A DNA stretch of 64,000 bases from Ptychodera flava (taxonomy: Eukaryota; Hemichordata; Enteropneusta; Ptychoderidae), in NCBI RefSeq assembly GCF_041260155.1, contig NC_091930.1, positions 21,691,372 to 21,755,371 on the forward strand. Reading direction: 5' to 3'. Positions within the stretch are counted from its first letter, which is position 1, and each line of letters starts with the position of its first letter. Below are positions 44,601 through 57,517 of this stretch, one piece after another. Below the pieces are notes generated by a model. The model saw only the letters and a list, made by a program, of their open reading frames with translations. It ran no database searches and was not told the DNA's origin. Position numbers and translations under genes: made by a program.

Positions 44601-44705
44601 GGAGACAGTGAAATATGTTTAATGTAATTATTCAGAATATAAAATGGAAAAAATACAGAATTAGATATATCGAATACTGTGATACAACCATTAACTCAAC
44701 AAGTC
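41640..44705. other. gene-free sequence
   Basis: No gene, RNA or clear repeat is supported. Open frames here (e.g. 42153-42344, 42997-43188) are short and lack recognisable features. Confidence 0.5.
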
Positions 44706-45390
44706 ATTTACAATGACATAGTCCCCACTTGTAATAGGAGTATTAGTCTTGATGGGGCAGGAAAATGTGGTCATTAAGAAGTATCACTGGAGTGTATATG
44801 TTGGGATCTATGGGCACATACGTCTATGTCGTTGTTCCCAATTTGAAACACATGAGGCATGTCTAAGTTATGGTTCTAAATCGGGAAAAAAGATCAGACC
44901 TCTAGCAGTATTGGCCAGCCAAGAAATACATATGCGCATTATAAATGAGGTACAAGATGTGACATCTTAAGGTCTAATATCCTATCAAAATTGGAGGGTA
45001 TAGAACTTGTGGTTACTGAAATATGCATATATATGTATTATCAAGGTCAAAGGTCATCGAGGTCACATGACATTTTGAAAAAAAAAATTATATTGCTAAT
45101 TAATCCCTATATGCCAAAAATCAGATCTCTAGCTCTATTCGCTTGCCCAGAATTAGATGTGTACATAATTAATGAGGTAAAGCGTGTGTTGTCATAAGGT
45201 CTCCCATCCTACTAAATACAAAGGACATAGCACTTGTGGTTACTTATTTATTGACATAAACATATATTTTAGGTAAAAGGTCATCGAGGTCACATGACAT
45301 TTGGTCAAAAAATTTCTCTCCTATAGTTATCCCTATATACCAAAAATCAGACCTCTAGCTCTATTGGCTCGCTCAAAATTAGATTTGCCC
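44706..45390 (-). repeat. inverted copy of the GTCCCC/DR1 family
   Basis: It starts with the complement of the family's right end (TGACATAGTCCCCACTTGTA), then about three reversed ~220-bp units. AGGTCAAAGGTCA is exact at 45044-45056, followed by TCGAGGTCACATGACATTT. The copy is cut off at about 45390, where the sequence changes to an unrelated A-rich segment. Confidence 0.8.
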
Positions 45391-45776
45391 AAATTTGGGA
45401 AAGGTCACTCCTATGCACTTCCATACCAAGTTCAAATCAATCACACTGGTGGTTTCAGAGCAGGAGATTTTTGACCAAAAATGGAGAAAATTACAAAAAA
45501 ATTCATGAAAAATAGCAAGTCCAAGATACTGACCTAAGATGTGCACTATCATTTCATGTCAGCCCAAAGTACTTACATGCTAATTTTTCATGTTATCTGC
45601 TCAGTGGTTATTGAGTTTTTTTAATTTTGACTGTTTTTACATTTTTTCACTTAATTTGCATATTTTTGGCAATGACAACTTCATTTGAACAAAATCTCAT
45701 CTACAGCCCATCATCCATGTACACACCAAATATCAAGATGAAATGTACAGCGGTTTTGGAGTTTTTGATGTTGACG

Positions 45777-45848
45777 GACAGACATACAGACATACAGACA
45801 TACAGACACACAGACATACAGACATACAGACATACATACATACAGACA
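45777..45848. repeat. (CAGACATA)n microsatellite
   Basis: About nine tandem CAGACATA units with small variants. Confidence 0.95.
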
Positions 45849-47043
45849 TTTCCCTAGCCTATAAGAATAGCTTCCATTGCCATATATACATATGGCTATG
45901 GGAGCTAAAAATCGGAAAAAGTCGTCATATCCCGTCTACGTGTTGATCTCAACAGCACCATTTTGCTGGCGGTCTTATACGCGTTGAGCATCACTTCCGG
46001 TACTTGTCTTAGGCTACTTTTTTCAATCCCGCTAAGCTTCCGCTTTCTCACACTTCTGATTCACGATCGCACTTGGCAGTCATTACCGTTCATTTTCACC
46101 GTCCAGTTGGCACTAAAGATATACTGCTACTTTTTATTGGAAATCGTTATTTGACTTTGCCTTTTAGCACTTAGCATAATCCATGCCAATCATGACGTAG
46201 GACGGAAACGTTTATGGAAATTACGATGCGTTGTCTCCACAAAATGCATACAACAAACACATAACACCTAAACTGCAAGCTTTCTCAGAAAAGTGCGGTT
46301 ATTTTTATGATCGGTGATTTTTTCCTCCAAGAGGCGTTTGTCACAACCATGGTCAGTATGAGACGTACCCATTTATGTAAACAAGTGCAATTTGACAAAA
46401 GAACGCCATTTTTTAGGCAGCGCAACCTTAAATTTAGTTTCTGTTAGAATAAGATAAGTTAATTTTACTTTGACTCTATTGTCAAAGAATGAGGTGTCTT
46501 ATGTTACTGCAACTTTCGAATTGCCAAAAAAGTAATTTTACTGTGTATTAAAGGATAATATTGGTCTCTCAGTAATATAGACTAAACATGCAAGCTGACA
46601 ACAACACGTGAATTTTGTTTTTGGTAACACGGCTTGTTCAAAGACACCGACACTAACAGGTTTGACAGGCTATGTATTTCCTCATCAAGATGCCGTAGGA
46701 TAGGGTTGACGAATATACCACTGGATAGCGTATCTATGCAGAATTTAGGACAAATTAGTGAACCAGTTGCTAAGCATGGAGTATATAAGATTACTTGCAG
46801 TGGAATACATAAGAGTTACCTGGACCGAAATTGACTCTAAAATCGTGACCACAAAAAAACAACTTTTCGTCCTCATTAATTTACGAGTGCGTTTAAGTTT
46901 ACCAACTTGTGATAACAAGACAGATACTGCTTTTGTCAATCGGTGTCATTGAAACAGCAGAATTCTTGTGAACTGGTCCTGTGGATAGCAAGCTTCTACA
47001 TTTGACAACTAATAAACTGGCACAGTATAAACGATTAATAGAC

Positions 47044-47044
<1 letters not shown>
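45849..47044. other. gene-free sequence
   Basis: No gene or repeat is supported between the CAGACATA and CT tracts. Confidence 0.5.

Positions 47045-47122
<78 letters not shown>
47045..47122. repeat. (CT)n microsatellite
   Basis: 78 bp of uninterrupted CT. The 'RERERE' frame on the minus strand is an artefact. Confidence 0.98.
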
Positions 47123-47124
<2 letters not shown>

Positions 47125-50100
47125 TGATAATGTTCATGACTGACCGCACGCAAATATTGATCTATAGTTTTTCTTTGTTCTACGGAAATGCATGCCATGC
47201 TCTAGGCAATTAAAACAGATTCGACTGCTTGCATTACGGGAAAGTGGAAAAGAAACACGAGTGCATATTGAAAATCAAAATGAAGATGTTTGTCATAGTA
47301 TACCATCAAGGCATGGCACACAAGAAACATAGTACAGTAATCAGGGGATAAAGATATAATGTAATCATGGTCGCAAACATGTCATTGTTAATTCCATACC
47401 CATGTTTAACGTATATACTATGAAATACTTCAAAAGCCTATTAAGTACATTCGTATGTCTAAGGATTTACCACTGACTGTTTTATCACAAGTCTATAATA
47501 AACATCTGACGCCAAAAACGGGGAATTATGTTTAACCTGAGCTTATAGGTAGCAAACTGTCTGTGCTAAAAACCCCACTGTACGCATTACCTTATATCTT
47601 CAATTTAGTATCTTTTTTTACTATTCATGTTTTAACAAACATTAAGTATCGTCAGTCACGACAATCACGCAGGAAACAATGACACAAAAAATAAACACGT
47701 GACCTCAGAAGAAGTGAAAGTGAACAATCTTTGTTATCACACGAGATCTTTATCATAACTTCTATCCGCTCTTCAAACAAGATGTACTTCAAAATATTTT
47801 CAACAGAAGTGAGAACTCAGTGTCTTTCGACTTGTCGGCTTTTTCCGTTGAAGGAGGAAACGTAAGATCAATTGCGAATCTATAGGTATTCTTTGCATAA
47901 CTGTGAAATCGAGTTGCAATATATCCCCGTTGGCTTACAGGAACAAAATTGTCATTTGCCTCTCAGTGTTTTTCAAAACAGAACATGCAACGTAACTGAT
48001 AAAAACGTCGACAGTCTCTTATTTAAGTTTGATAGAGGATGAACTCGAAAATGGCAAATAAGAATTCCAACTGTCAGTGACTTCGTCGAGGCGGCGTCAG
48101 TGCTTGTTTGACCTTACACCATGTGAAACTAGCAGCACACGGCTGCCTCTAGCACGCATAGACTGCTACGCTGAAATTGCTTCCTATTTTCAGAGGCTTT
48201 AGTTTGCCTTCGCGGGTACGAAGGAAAACATGTAAGCGATAAGGTGGACATACATGATCTGAGATCTTAAATAAACATTTGATAAACTAAAATGATCTCA
48301 AAGATATCATTGCGGGTGAAACCATCATAAATTAATGTTTGGACCTGCGGTTCTACTGACATATACCCATTTTGATCGTAAATATTGTTACGCATTGAAC
48401 AGCTTCTCAGTTTCAACCAGTAAATGATAACACAGTTTGTTCATTGGTGGATATTGTGCTATGGATACAGATATGTAGAATAGCTTATAACAGACTAGTT
48501 CAATTAACCATTAGGCAACGCAACCATGATAATTCTTGAGATCAGTGTCCTGCGTAGCCAAAATTGCAGATTAAGTGTATGGACTATAAACCCTGAATGT
48601 AGGTGACTTGGGTTTCTGCCATTTCCGTAAATAAAGTAAGCCGTATTTTCCCATTTAACGTCCTTATAATGCTATATGCACAAAGTCGCGTATAGTCAGT
48701 GCATCAAGACAATGAACGCTGCCTTTGCGAAACCGTGTAAAGAGTAGGGCACCGGTGCATTAAATGTTAAGTGCATCAACAGCAACGGCATTAAAGTGTG
48801 ACCTTCGATAAAACCACCATCGGTTTATCATTTCTCGTCTGTGTCGTCTTTGTTAAGACACACTATTCACGTCTTTAATGGTATGCCGCATGTTTAGTCG
48901 CCAGTAGCCACCTGGATTCAACGACTGAGTTCGAAGGTTCCCTGGGCTGGACTTTTCGATGATACCTACTTCAAGTCGACCTGTTGCCATTTGCTAAATC
49001 CCATTTATCTTTAGGATAATGCTGACCGTTTAGCTACGTAAATTTTCATCCAGGCTTTATAACGACGAAAGAATTTCGCGCCGTGACAAGTCAAGTTAAG
49101 GAACAAAGGTCGTGTCGCTCAATTGTAACACGGGTTATAATGTTATAAATGAACTGTGTACCAAGCAACTATCATTCACTGCGCAGCCGCAATATCGCAC
49201 CTGTGAAGAAAGCAGAAGAAATCTATCAAACAGCTTATTGACGGACTCTTTTGTTGCACATTAAATTTGTCATATAAAGGAATAAGAAGGTGTATTGAAT
49301 TGAAGTCAATGATGAGAGACGATAACCTTTGATTATCCTTCCAACGCTTGCGGTCAAGTTTCATCGCTAGTCTTGAACAGTTTTAGTAATTGCTGTCAAT
49401 ATGGTGAGCAAATTACTTAATGTATGCTCGTCGTTTCTCTCGCTACATAGCCAGCATAGAATACAAGCGTGGCAGCCTCGAATTTGTTTAATTTATTTGC
49501 TGTGATACGCGAAGCAAATGTCGGTCAAAGTGCGTGGCCCTCGAAGTATTTTATAGTACAGTGCATTACGACGATGTTCCTCAACTGAAACTTTTGTGAT
49601 TAAGTAAATATTAGCTCAACACTAGACAAAGCGCGGTGTATATCGCAAACTTTAAGTACGGGGCCGTAGCTAAAATATGATTTACTGGTCAAACAGGCGT
49701 CGCCTAGGTCAAAATGCATCCATTGATCAGCAACGATCGATGCTCATCAAACGGCATTCACTGCCAAAGCATTTTTACAATACGATGACGTCATTCCAAG
49801 TTAGACAGTGGTGTTTCTAACAGCATGACACATGGTTAATGTCGTGAATGTCGGGCTGTGTAAACTGCTGACGCCGATTTAAGTTGGTCATTGTAGCGGC
49901 AGTATTGTACCGGATTGCCTTGGTTTTTATTCGAGTCTACCTGACAATTTAAAATTGTCTCTATTTTTTACATTAACGCTGGATCAGTACATATCATATC
50001 ACCTTGTGTGCGTGTGTGCCGCCACTGCGATAAGGACTTGTTTTATTGGCAAACGGGCGACGGAGAAATGTTAGGGACCGTCTCCTATTATCGCATAATT

Positions 50101-52233
50101 TAAAACCGCAGCATTCATCTGTAAGAATGCACGTGGATTCAACTCTTTTTAATAAGACTCAGTAAATTAAACTTTGATTTCAACTTTTTTTAAACATCCA
50201 AGAAACTTATCAAACTAAATAAATATATTTTGGGTTTTGCATGTTTTTGCGTAGAGGTAAAATATGTTTACCTTCGCACAAATAAAGAACATGTTATTCA
50301 TACATATAACTTTGCAGGAAAACACTTCAAGATAGAAAACAAGAGTTCTGGACTTTGACAATGTCATTTCCTTTGAAGTTACATAATTTGATAATCTGAC
50401 AATCTTTGAGGAGAACATCTTATTTCTGGATATTATTAAGTTGTTATATACTCCCCGCAGTCTAGAGGTCGACGAGACATGTGACTTTGGCATAAACTGG
50501 TCACAGACATCTCACTTTATTTAAATTTCTTCAATACAATTGGAACTAATTTGGGATAATTAGATGGTGAAGTAATGCCGATTTAATCTGCAAATGTAAT
50601 CTCATCTGCTTTTCTTTTTACATTACACACTTGTTTTTATGAGTAATTTGCAATATTGAAACATTCAGCTATACGGCACCTAACACTTTTGAGAAATTGT
50701 GAAAAATATGAAAATCCAATTATCACAATTAGTTCCAATCGTGTTTTATACTCTCTTCAATGAAAATTAGCATCCATTACATGTAAGAAAATTTTCTGTT
50801 TGTCCTCGAAATTCAGCAAAAGCGTTGTAGTGATGCGATTCCCTCTTGTTTACTCACAAACACTTTCGTTTGATGCTGAAAATACAACAGTTATTGTCTC
50901 TTCGGCCAGGAAGAATGAATAAGTCCTGGGATCGCTGCTTTTATGATTTCAAATGTAGATTTTGTTTCAATTTCCGCAAATTTTATACTTCAGCATTCAG
51001 TTTTGTCGGTGTTTTTGTTTTGCAGATATTTACCGCTTTTGTTTGTTTTTTGTTTGCTTTTGAGAGCAAATGGTACCGCTCAGAATTTGTTAAGTCACAC
51101 TACATGTGTATGTTATGCCTCCGATTGATGTTGACAGTTCGTAAAATCTAGACTCCGCATCGTCATGAACGATTTAAGTAGCGGGTTATTTTACTAATCC
51201 GTAAATGTTTAAAAAAATATTACCTAGTGCGATATTGTGGCTGGCACAGTGTATCCTTACTTCACCGCATTTTTGTGTTGTTGAGAAGCCTCGATATAGA
51301 TTTGCTAATCCGTACAGTGATGCATATGTGCAGTATCCAACCTATCATTACTCACTAATTTCAAATACAAATGAGTTTAAGGTGGTTGGAAAGGCTAGAG
51401 CGTCAGTTATAAACTTCAATAAAACTATTAAATATGAAGTAGTCAACATTCTCTGTGGAATAAAAAGACCTAAACATTTGGGCTCAAAGGCATTGCAGAG
51501 TTATAGCCTGTTGAAACTTCTGAAAAACTGACCAAATAAGAAGAAGTTGGGGAGTCCTTAGTGTATTAACTATGGTAGAGGTCCCCTAGTTTTTAAGGTT
51601 GACGCAAGTCAACAGCAGGTCCAACTTGGGTTCATTGAAAGCATGTTATTTGCATACAGTGATTGTTCGTCAATGGCAATCGCTGTCTCATACATTCTCG
51701 CCGTTGCGAGAATGTGACGTCAATTCTGAACAGCTGTTTATGCGTCGTAGGCGGCGTCATACATGTCATATGGAGTTTCATGTCGTGTACGCTTTTTGTG
51801 TTTGGTTTGGTCAGTAAGTATGTGCAGCGTTAGTGCAATGATGGATTGTCTCAACCCGAGGTTATCAAATAGCATAATATCAAAACCTACTTTGTACGCA
51901 TGACCCCTGATTTATTACATATAAGGTCGGCTTATGTGCGAAGCTGCGATTGAGATAAGCAAGTGTACGGTATGCGCACGTAAAGTACGTCAATATAAAT
52001 ATCTTAGGGACCTTCTCATATTTTAACAGAATTTAAAACTGTGATATTCAATTGTTTAACTGCGGACATGGATTCAAATTCTATAAGCATGGGCTAAGGT
52101 GAATAAACTTTAGAAGAGTAATAAGTAACAACGGATCATTACCGCGACTTGCAAACTCCAAAGAAACCAGACATTCCTACTTTATGTTTGCTTTACGTGT
52201 TGCTCATTAACTATCTGATTAGACAACCGCAAC
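47123..52233. other. long gene-free stretch
   Basis: Over 5 kb with no exon, RNA gene or repeat that I can support, apart from the weak ORF at 51205-51531. Base composition is unremarkable. Confidence 0.5.
51205..51531 (+). CDS. unrecognised 108-codon ORF
   Basis: ATG start, complete to TGA. The first 25 residues are hydrophobic (ILPSAILWLAQCILTS) like a signal peptide, then a Tyr-rich segment (SDAYVQYPTYHYS). No family is recognised and no splice sites were needed. Isolated in a gene-poor stretch, it could be a chance ORF. Confidence 0.2.
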   Translation: MFKKILPSAILWLAQCILTSPHFCVVEKPRYRFANPYSDAYVQYPTYHYSLISNTNEFKVVGKARASVINFNKTIKYEVVNILCGIKRPKHLGSKALQSYSLLKLLKN

Positions 52234-52237
52234 TTAA

Positions 52238-52564
52238 GGTAGAACGCACCCCAGGGACAGACATTTGGACTCTCAAACTTTTACCATTCTCTTCTGATAT
52301 ACCATATGTGGGGGTTCATTTTAAAGCTCTTGGTGAGAGAAAACTTAGTTTTCGAATTTTTTATTTCTCCATAGAGTTAACACAGGGATGGCGGCCATTC
52401 TGAATTTCTAATATCGGTAAACTGGGTAATTTGTTTCTCTAGTACCAAAATTTGCATGGTGACCCCTTATTTTTATTCTTGATTTTGAAAGAGAATGATT
52501 GAAAGATTCCTTGAGGAAAGTTAGAGCACAAGTTTAAGTTTTCACTTTCGAGGTGCATACTACC
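52238..52564. mobile_element. 327-bp TTAA-flanked MITE
   Basis: Inverted ends AGGTAGnnnGCACC at 52238 and GGTGCnnnCTACCT at 52564 lie between TTAA duplications (52234-52237 and 52565-52568), as in piggyBac or Kolobok families. No coding capacity; the open frame at 52149-52403 runs across its left border and is not a gene. Confidence 0.85.
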
Positions 52565-52568
52565 TTAA

Positions 52569-53580
52569 TGGAAAACTTTGATTACCTACCATCAAATTTT
52601 AACGTTATGGACCTCATTATGATACATCTTACATTCGTGACTTGGACATAAAATGGGCCGACTATTGACCGTATTCCTACATTGTAACCAAACTTTCTTA
52701 CCGATTTATAGCAAAAGCGCAACGTGGAATGGTATCTGAGATGTCAACGCACTGACTGGATGTCGTATATTGTGGGTTCGAACGCCGATGAAGACAATGT
52801 ATGCAATATACGTACAGAGCGCGAGACATAGTTTGGCACTCGTCCAATGAGTCTCTTGAAAACGTTCAACCATGAAGGCGCATTCCGTATGGCGTTTTAA
52901 TGGACAGAATACTCTATTTCTTTCTACGGTGAATTTATGATAATAAACAGGATGCATGACTTGAACAACAAACTCTAGCACGGAATTATTTTAAGCGGCT
53001 TGTAAATATATCACACTACCGAATAGCCCTTGCAAAGGTATTGAATATGGCATGGCCACAGTATAATCAAAATTAACATTTTCTAGTTGGAAAGCTGCCA
53101 AGAATCAAATCACTTAATTTTAGAATATAAGTTAACGTTGGATATAAATTATTCATCAATATAACTGACTAACACTGAGTGTATGCCAGAGGACAATGCA
53201 ACTCCGGAATCTTAGCGGTTTGTATTTCTTTACCATAAAGAGTATCCCAAAGGACAATCGGCAATTAATACCAAGGAGAAGACGGGCCAGTCGGTCTTTA
53301 ACCGTGCATCACTAAGCCCATTGGAGATGATCACATTATGTTTCAAACTCTTTGTGTGGTAGTAGGGGCTTTCTGCTGCCATTCTTTGAATGGCGCCCCC
53401 TGGCGAAAACGATGAGTGAGACTGTGAATGTTACCCATTGTCGAATGTTCATCCTATTTCGCTTACCATATAAAGATTGAATAATAGAATAAATGATTCA
53501 AGGCGTGAGCTAAATGTCAGTATGAGACCTAATTTATCGTTGTTAACATGTACAATATACGTGAAATATACACTCAAATC
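52569..53580. other. gene-free sequence
   Basis: Nothing beyond short random frames. Confidence 0.5.
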
Positions 53581-54467
53581 CCTTAACCCCACTTGGTAAC
53601 ATTTTTAAAACACATTATTTGATGCAAACAATCGATATGGCGACTGCGCGCGGATCACGAGATATCGATAAAAATATGTTCTCAAAAAAGTAAATGTTTG
53701 AATTTCGGTGGCGCACCTAAATTCAGCTTCCGAACATCGAACGCTCTGCACTGGGGCCATTTTCAACTAAGCTATGGAGTACGAGTCTACGCTAACGCTG
53801 CTGTACGCCACAGTACCACTCGCATCGGTGATCGGTCATGCCCCATGGGGGAAAGCCGAGTCTTACTGACTCGGAGAAAAAACGGAAAACAAAGTTTGCT
53901 GATTCCACCAGAATTCGCATAGGTGACTAGCACAGATACGTGCGGTTGATACATAGCGGCCGCAGCGTGGTATGCACGCATACCACGCGGCGGCCGCTAT
54001 GTATCGAACCACGCGTAACTGTGTGGCAGACGACAAAATGTAGTCATCAGAGGCGGCTAATATTTTACACGTAAAAACTGATATCTATGTGGTATTGGTT
54101 AAAAATATAATAGAACTGACTGAGAATAATAAAAACGACAAAAACTAAGGAGAAGTTTAAAAAAAACTTACCTGAAGTGAAGGCATAATGCTGTATATAA
54201 AGTCTTCGCAGTGGGAGGTAAAATTGCGTCGTTCGAACTTATTATGGACTCCCTAGAATATCGTCAATCAGCACAACAACAAACCTTCGGGGATTTCGGG
54301 TCATAATCAGAAACGATCGTAAAACTTCGGGATGTAAAAATACGCTCGGGAAATGACATGTTTTTATCGATATCTCGCGATCCGCGCGCAGTCGCCACGT
54401 CAAATATCGACCGTTGGAATAAAAAAAATGTGTTTTAAAAATGTAACCAGTGGGGGTGCCTCTTTAA
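53581..54467. mobile_element. ~890-bp foldback element
   Basis: The outer arms are inverted: left 'CCCCACTTGGTAACATTTTT' and 'GGCGACTGCGCGCGGATCnC' to 'GAGATATCGATAAAAA', right their complements (54365-54460). Arms exceed 100 bp with an indel. A GC-rich hairpin lies inside. The exact ends and any target duplication are unclear. No protein. Confidence 0.75.
53939..54015. repeat. hairpin with two GCGGCCGC sites
   Basis: GATACATAGCGGCCGC pairs with GCGGCCGCTATGTATC. The loop region CGTGGTATGCACGCATACCACG is itself palindromic. It lies inside the foldback element. Confidence 0.9.
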
Positions 54468-55442
54468 GTTTTAAATATACTGCAGCAACAAGGGCAAATT
54501 GGAAATAACACGAGATAACTTGTCATGTAGGGTTTCCGTCATGTCCATTCAGGTAGAGGGATACCTATACTCTTTCTACATAACATCGATAGATCAGTGC
54601 AAGCTAGACGTAACTCATTTTTCAACAAACTAATTTAGAGCGGAATAAAGGTTTTAAAAGCCTTTAACTCTAAAATTGAATTTGTTTGTAGCTAATTGTT
54701 TCATGGGTAAAGGGTAATGTTATAGATATATAACATGTCACAAATGAATGTAACAATTATGTAATTGTTTTATGTAAATTAAAAAAATTAGAGTTATGTC
54801 TATCTGGCACTAGCATTTTGAACAAAAAGGACGTAGCTTATCATTAGTTTCGTCCTTTATGCACATGTTGATTTTCCGTTTTCGATGAAATATTTTTGAA
54901 TAGCATCATCATTATGAGATGTTTTTATATTTTGAATTTTTTACAGTTTTCCCGGGCAAAACAGACACAACTATTGAGTTATTTTCTTAGAACACGGACT
55001 GTCATCAAGTGTAAAGGGTCGTAACTCAAGGTACGTCCGCTGCGTAATTTCATTTAAGTTATATTGACTGTTTTACTCAAAATATTCAAAAAATATGTAT
55101 TTGTCATTCCCGAACAAATATATATCAAAAATTTGATTTTGAATAAACAAGGTTACGTCGCTTTTGCACTGGGTCCTCCTTTTTTTTTAATAAAAAGTCA
55201 GCTTTGGTCTGGTAATTATTATTTCTTAGACTTTGCCTCGAGCCGTTCCATTTCGCTCTGTGACGTTGGTGTTCTAGAATTGTAAACACTTGGAAGTCTA
55301 GTTGCGTGTTTTGGCAGCACCATGCAAAACACATATTCCCAGTTATCCCACAATGCATTGCTTTGACTGTCTATAACACATATACACACTCAAAACAACA
55401 ATAACATACCAATCTTGTGATGTAAAACGGACTATTCCACAG
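54468..55442. other. gene-free sequence
   Basis: No gene or repeat is supported up to the retrotransposon's target site. Confidence 0.5.
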
Positions 55443-55447
55443 GAACG

Positions 55448-55705
55448 TGTGGGGTACACACTTGGGGATAGGTTCGGTTAGAGAGAGACAGAATAGGCCG
55501 GAGACAGCTTTGTATTGTGTCTTAGTATGACCAAGTTCAAATCTTGACCTTTATTACTATCACAGATCCATATATACATTGTAGTATGAATAATCATTAG
55601 AATCAATGAATGACACGACTAACTAATGACACGCCCAATGCATAATCTACATAATTAGTAAAGGAAAGGGTGGGCGGAGCTACACCATACACGTGATTCC
55701 CAACA
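55448..55705 (-). repeat. 3' LTR (258 bp)
   Basis: It starts TGTTGGGAATCACGTG and ends in ACA (minus strand). An AATAAA signal lies at about 55549-55554. Preceded by a purine-rich tract. Confidence 0.88.
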
Positions 55706-55715
55706 TCCTCCCGCC
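55706..55715 (-). other. polypurine tract
   Basis: GGCGGGAGGA lies immediately before the TG of the 3' LTR, the expected plus-strand primer site. Confidence 0.75.
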
Positions 55716-56248
55716 AGCAAGATAAAGAGTTTCAAAAATCTTACACAACTGAATTCACAAATGCAAAAAACAACACGAAATAAATCTCAAGAGTAAAGTG
55801 TCTATGATAAGCGTAAGATTGGAAAGAATAATCTGAAAGATCAATGGCGGTTGGTGTCTAATCATGCTTGATAAGAAAGTACGCCTGGTACGGATTAAAT
55901 CACAATCTGCTTCTGTTTGTGGCGCGTGATACAAACTTCAAAGAGAACTCTAATGCAAATCCTTATATAAACTATACTTAATTAAATCCTTCTTACAGTA
56001 CAGGTTCGTTATAAGCTTTAACAGAAAGAAACTACAAATAAGATGACGGAAATACTTTGTGTAAACGTTACATTAATCTCTAATTCAAAAAATAACTGTA
56101 AGTTACAATCTAACGGATGTTCATAGCGAACGTCAAATGAAATCAAAACTGAAATAAGTTCAAAGTTACAAATCTCACAAACTAAGTAAACTCTAAACTA
56201 CAAAGCAGTCACTGAAGATAGTGAATGCGAGTCTGAAACAAAAACTTA

Positions 56249-57498
56249 CTAATACAGAATTGATGACATTTCCTTTAGTCGTTGACGGGCTTTCATAGCC
56301 GCTTCACGAACTGGTCGTGAACTAATCACGCTACTATTTGTAGTATGTGCACCTTCGTCAGCGTCGGCGCACGTTTCATTATTTTCAACTTCTGAATTAA
56401 CTTCTAATGGATACAATTTAGTGATAGGTCTACTAGTTTTGCCGGTACGCGTTCTGATGCAAGCGGAACGCACTAAACCATCATTTCCTGTGTTAAGTTT
56501 TTCAACAATGGCAAGAGACCACCTTATCCGTGGGACAGATTTGTCTTCCACTAGAACAACATCACCCACCCGTATCTGATTCTGAATGGCTCCCTTCCCT
56601 GAAATTCGATCTCTTTCACGCAATGTGTTGAGGTAATCTTGAGACCATCTTTTCCAGAAATGAGTGTGAATTTTGCCTAAATACTCTGATCTCCTCTGGA
56701 GACGTTCTTGGCAACCAAATGTTGGGTCATTTAGCTCCTCTTCATCGATTGAGTAATATGGCAAAGTTGTGATAAGACGACCATGCAACAAGTGTGAAGG
56801 GGTCAAGGGTGAAAGATCGTTGGGATCGTTGGAAAGATAAGTCAGTGGACGATCGTTCAACGTAGCTTCAATTTCAGCAAGAACTGTCTGTAACTCATCG
56901 ACTGATACGAACGATCGACCGAGAACTTTTTTGAGGGCAGTTTTAGTCAAGCCGATAAGTCGTTCCCAAAAGCCACCAAACCACGGCGCACGTTTTGGAA
57001 TGAAAGTCCATTCCACGCGACAGTTTGCAAAGTAGTTCCGTACTGGTACTGATTTCATCATGTTTTCTATTTCCGTCGCGGCTGATAAATATGTGGATCC
57101 GTTATCCGACATAATTTTGCGCGGTAAGGAGCGTCTGGCGGCGAACCTCCTGAAGGCTCGTAAAAATGTCTCGCTACTGAGGTTTGCGACCAATTCTAAG
57201 TGTACGGCTCGAGTAACGGCACAAGTGAATAAACAAATGTACGCTTTTTGCTCAGACTTTCCTACTGAGACATACACTGCACCAGTAAAATCCACGCCAG
57301 TAACAGTAAAGGGTGGAGCATCGCTCAATCTACAACTCTGTAGGGGTGCGGGGATTGGTTTTCTGTAGGATTTGCCGCACACTATCCGACAGACAACGCA
57401 TCTTCTCAATATTGATTTTACAAACGGTCGAATTTGTGGAATCCAAAATCTCTGCCGAATGTGTGTGATTGTTGTCTGTGATCCGGAGTGTTATTTGC
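56249..57498 (-). pseudogene. BEL/Pao integrase and C-terminal DUF5641 region
   Basis: After a frame change near 57500 the sequence has the His-Cys zinc-binding part ('HIRQRFW', 'RRCVVC'). The integrase core follows, with Asp in 'VTGVDFTGAV', Asp in 'IMSDNGSTY' and Glu in 'WFGGFWERLIG', a complete DDE set. 'LTPSHLLHGR' and 'IRVGDVVLVEDKSVPRIRW' belong to the C-terminal domain common in BEL elements. It ends at a TAG at 56249. The core itself is uninterrupted for about 386 codons. It would insert cDNA into the host genome. Confidence 0.93.
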
Positions 57499-57517
57499 CA
57501 ATGAGCGGCAATCACTA

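Noticed and set aside
49681..50040. Possible promoter/CpG island
   Set aside because: Some CpG dinucleotides but no exon, donor or ORF nearby to anchor a gene.
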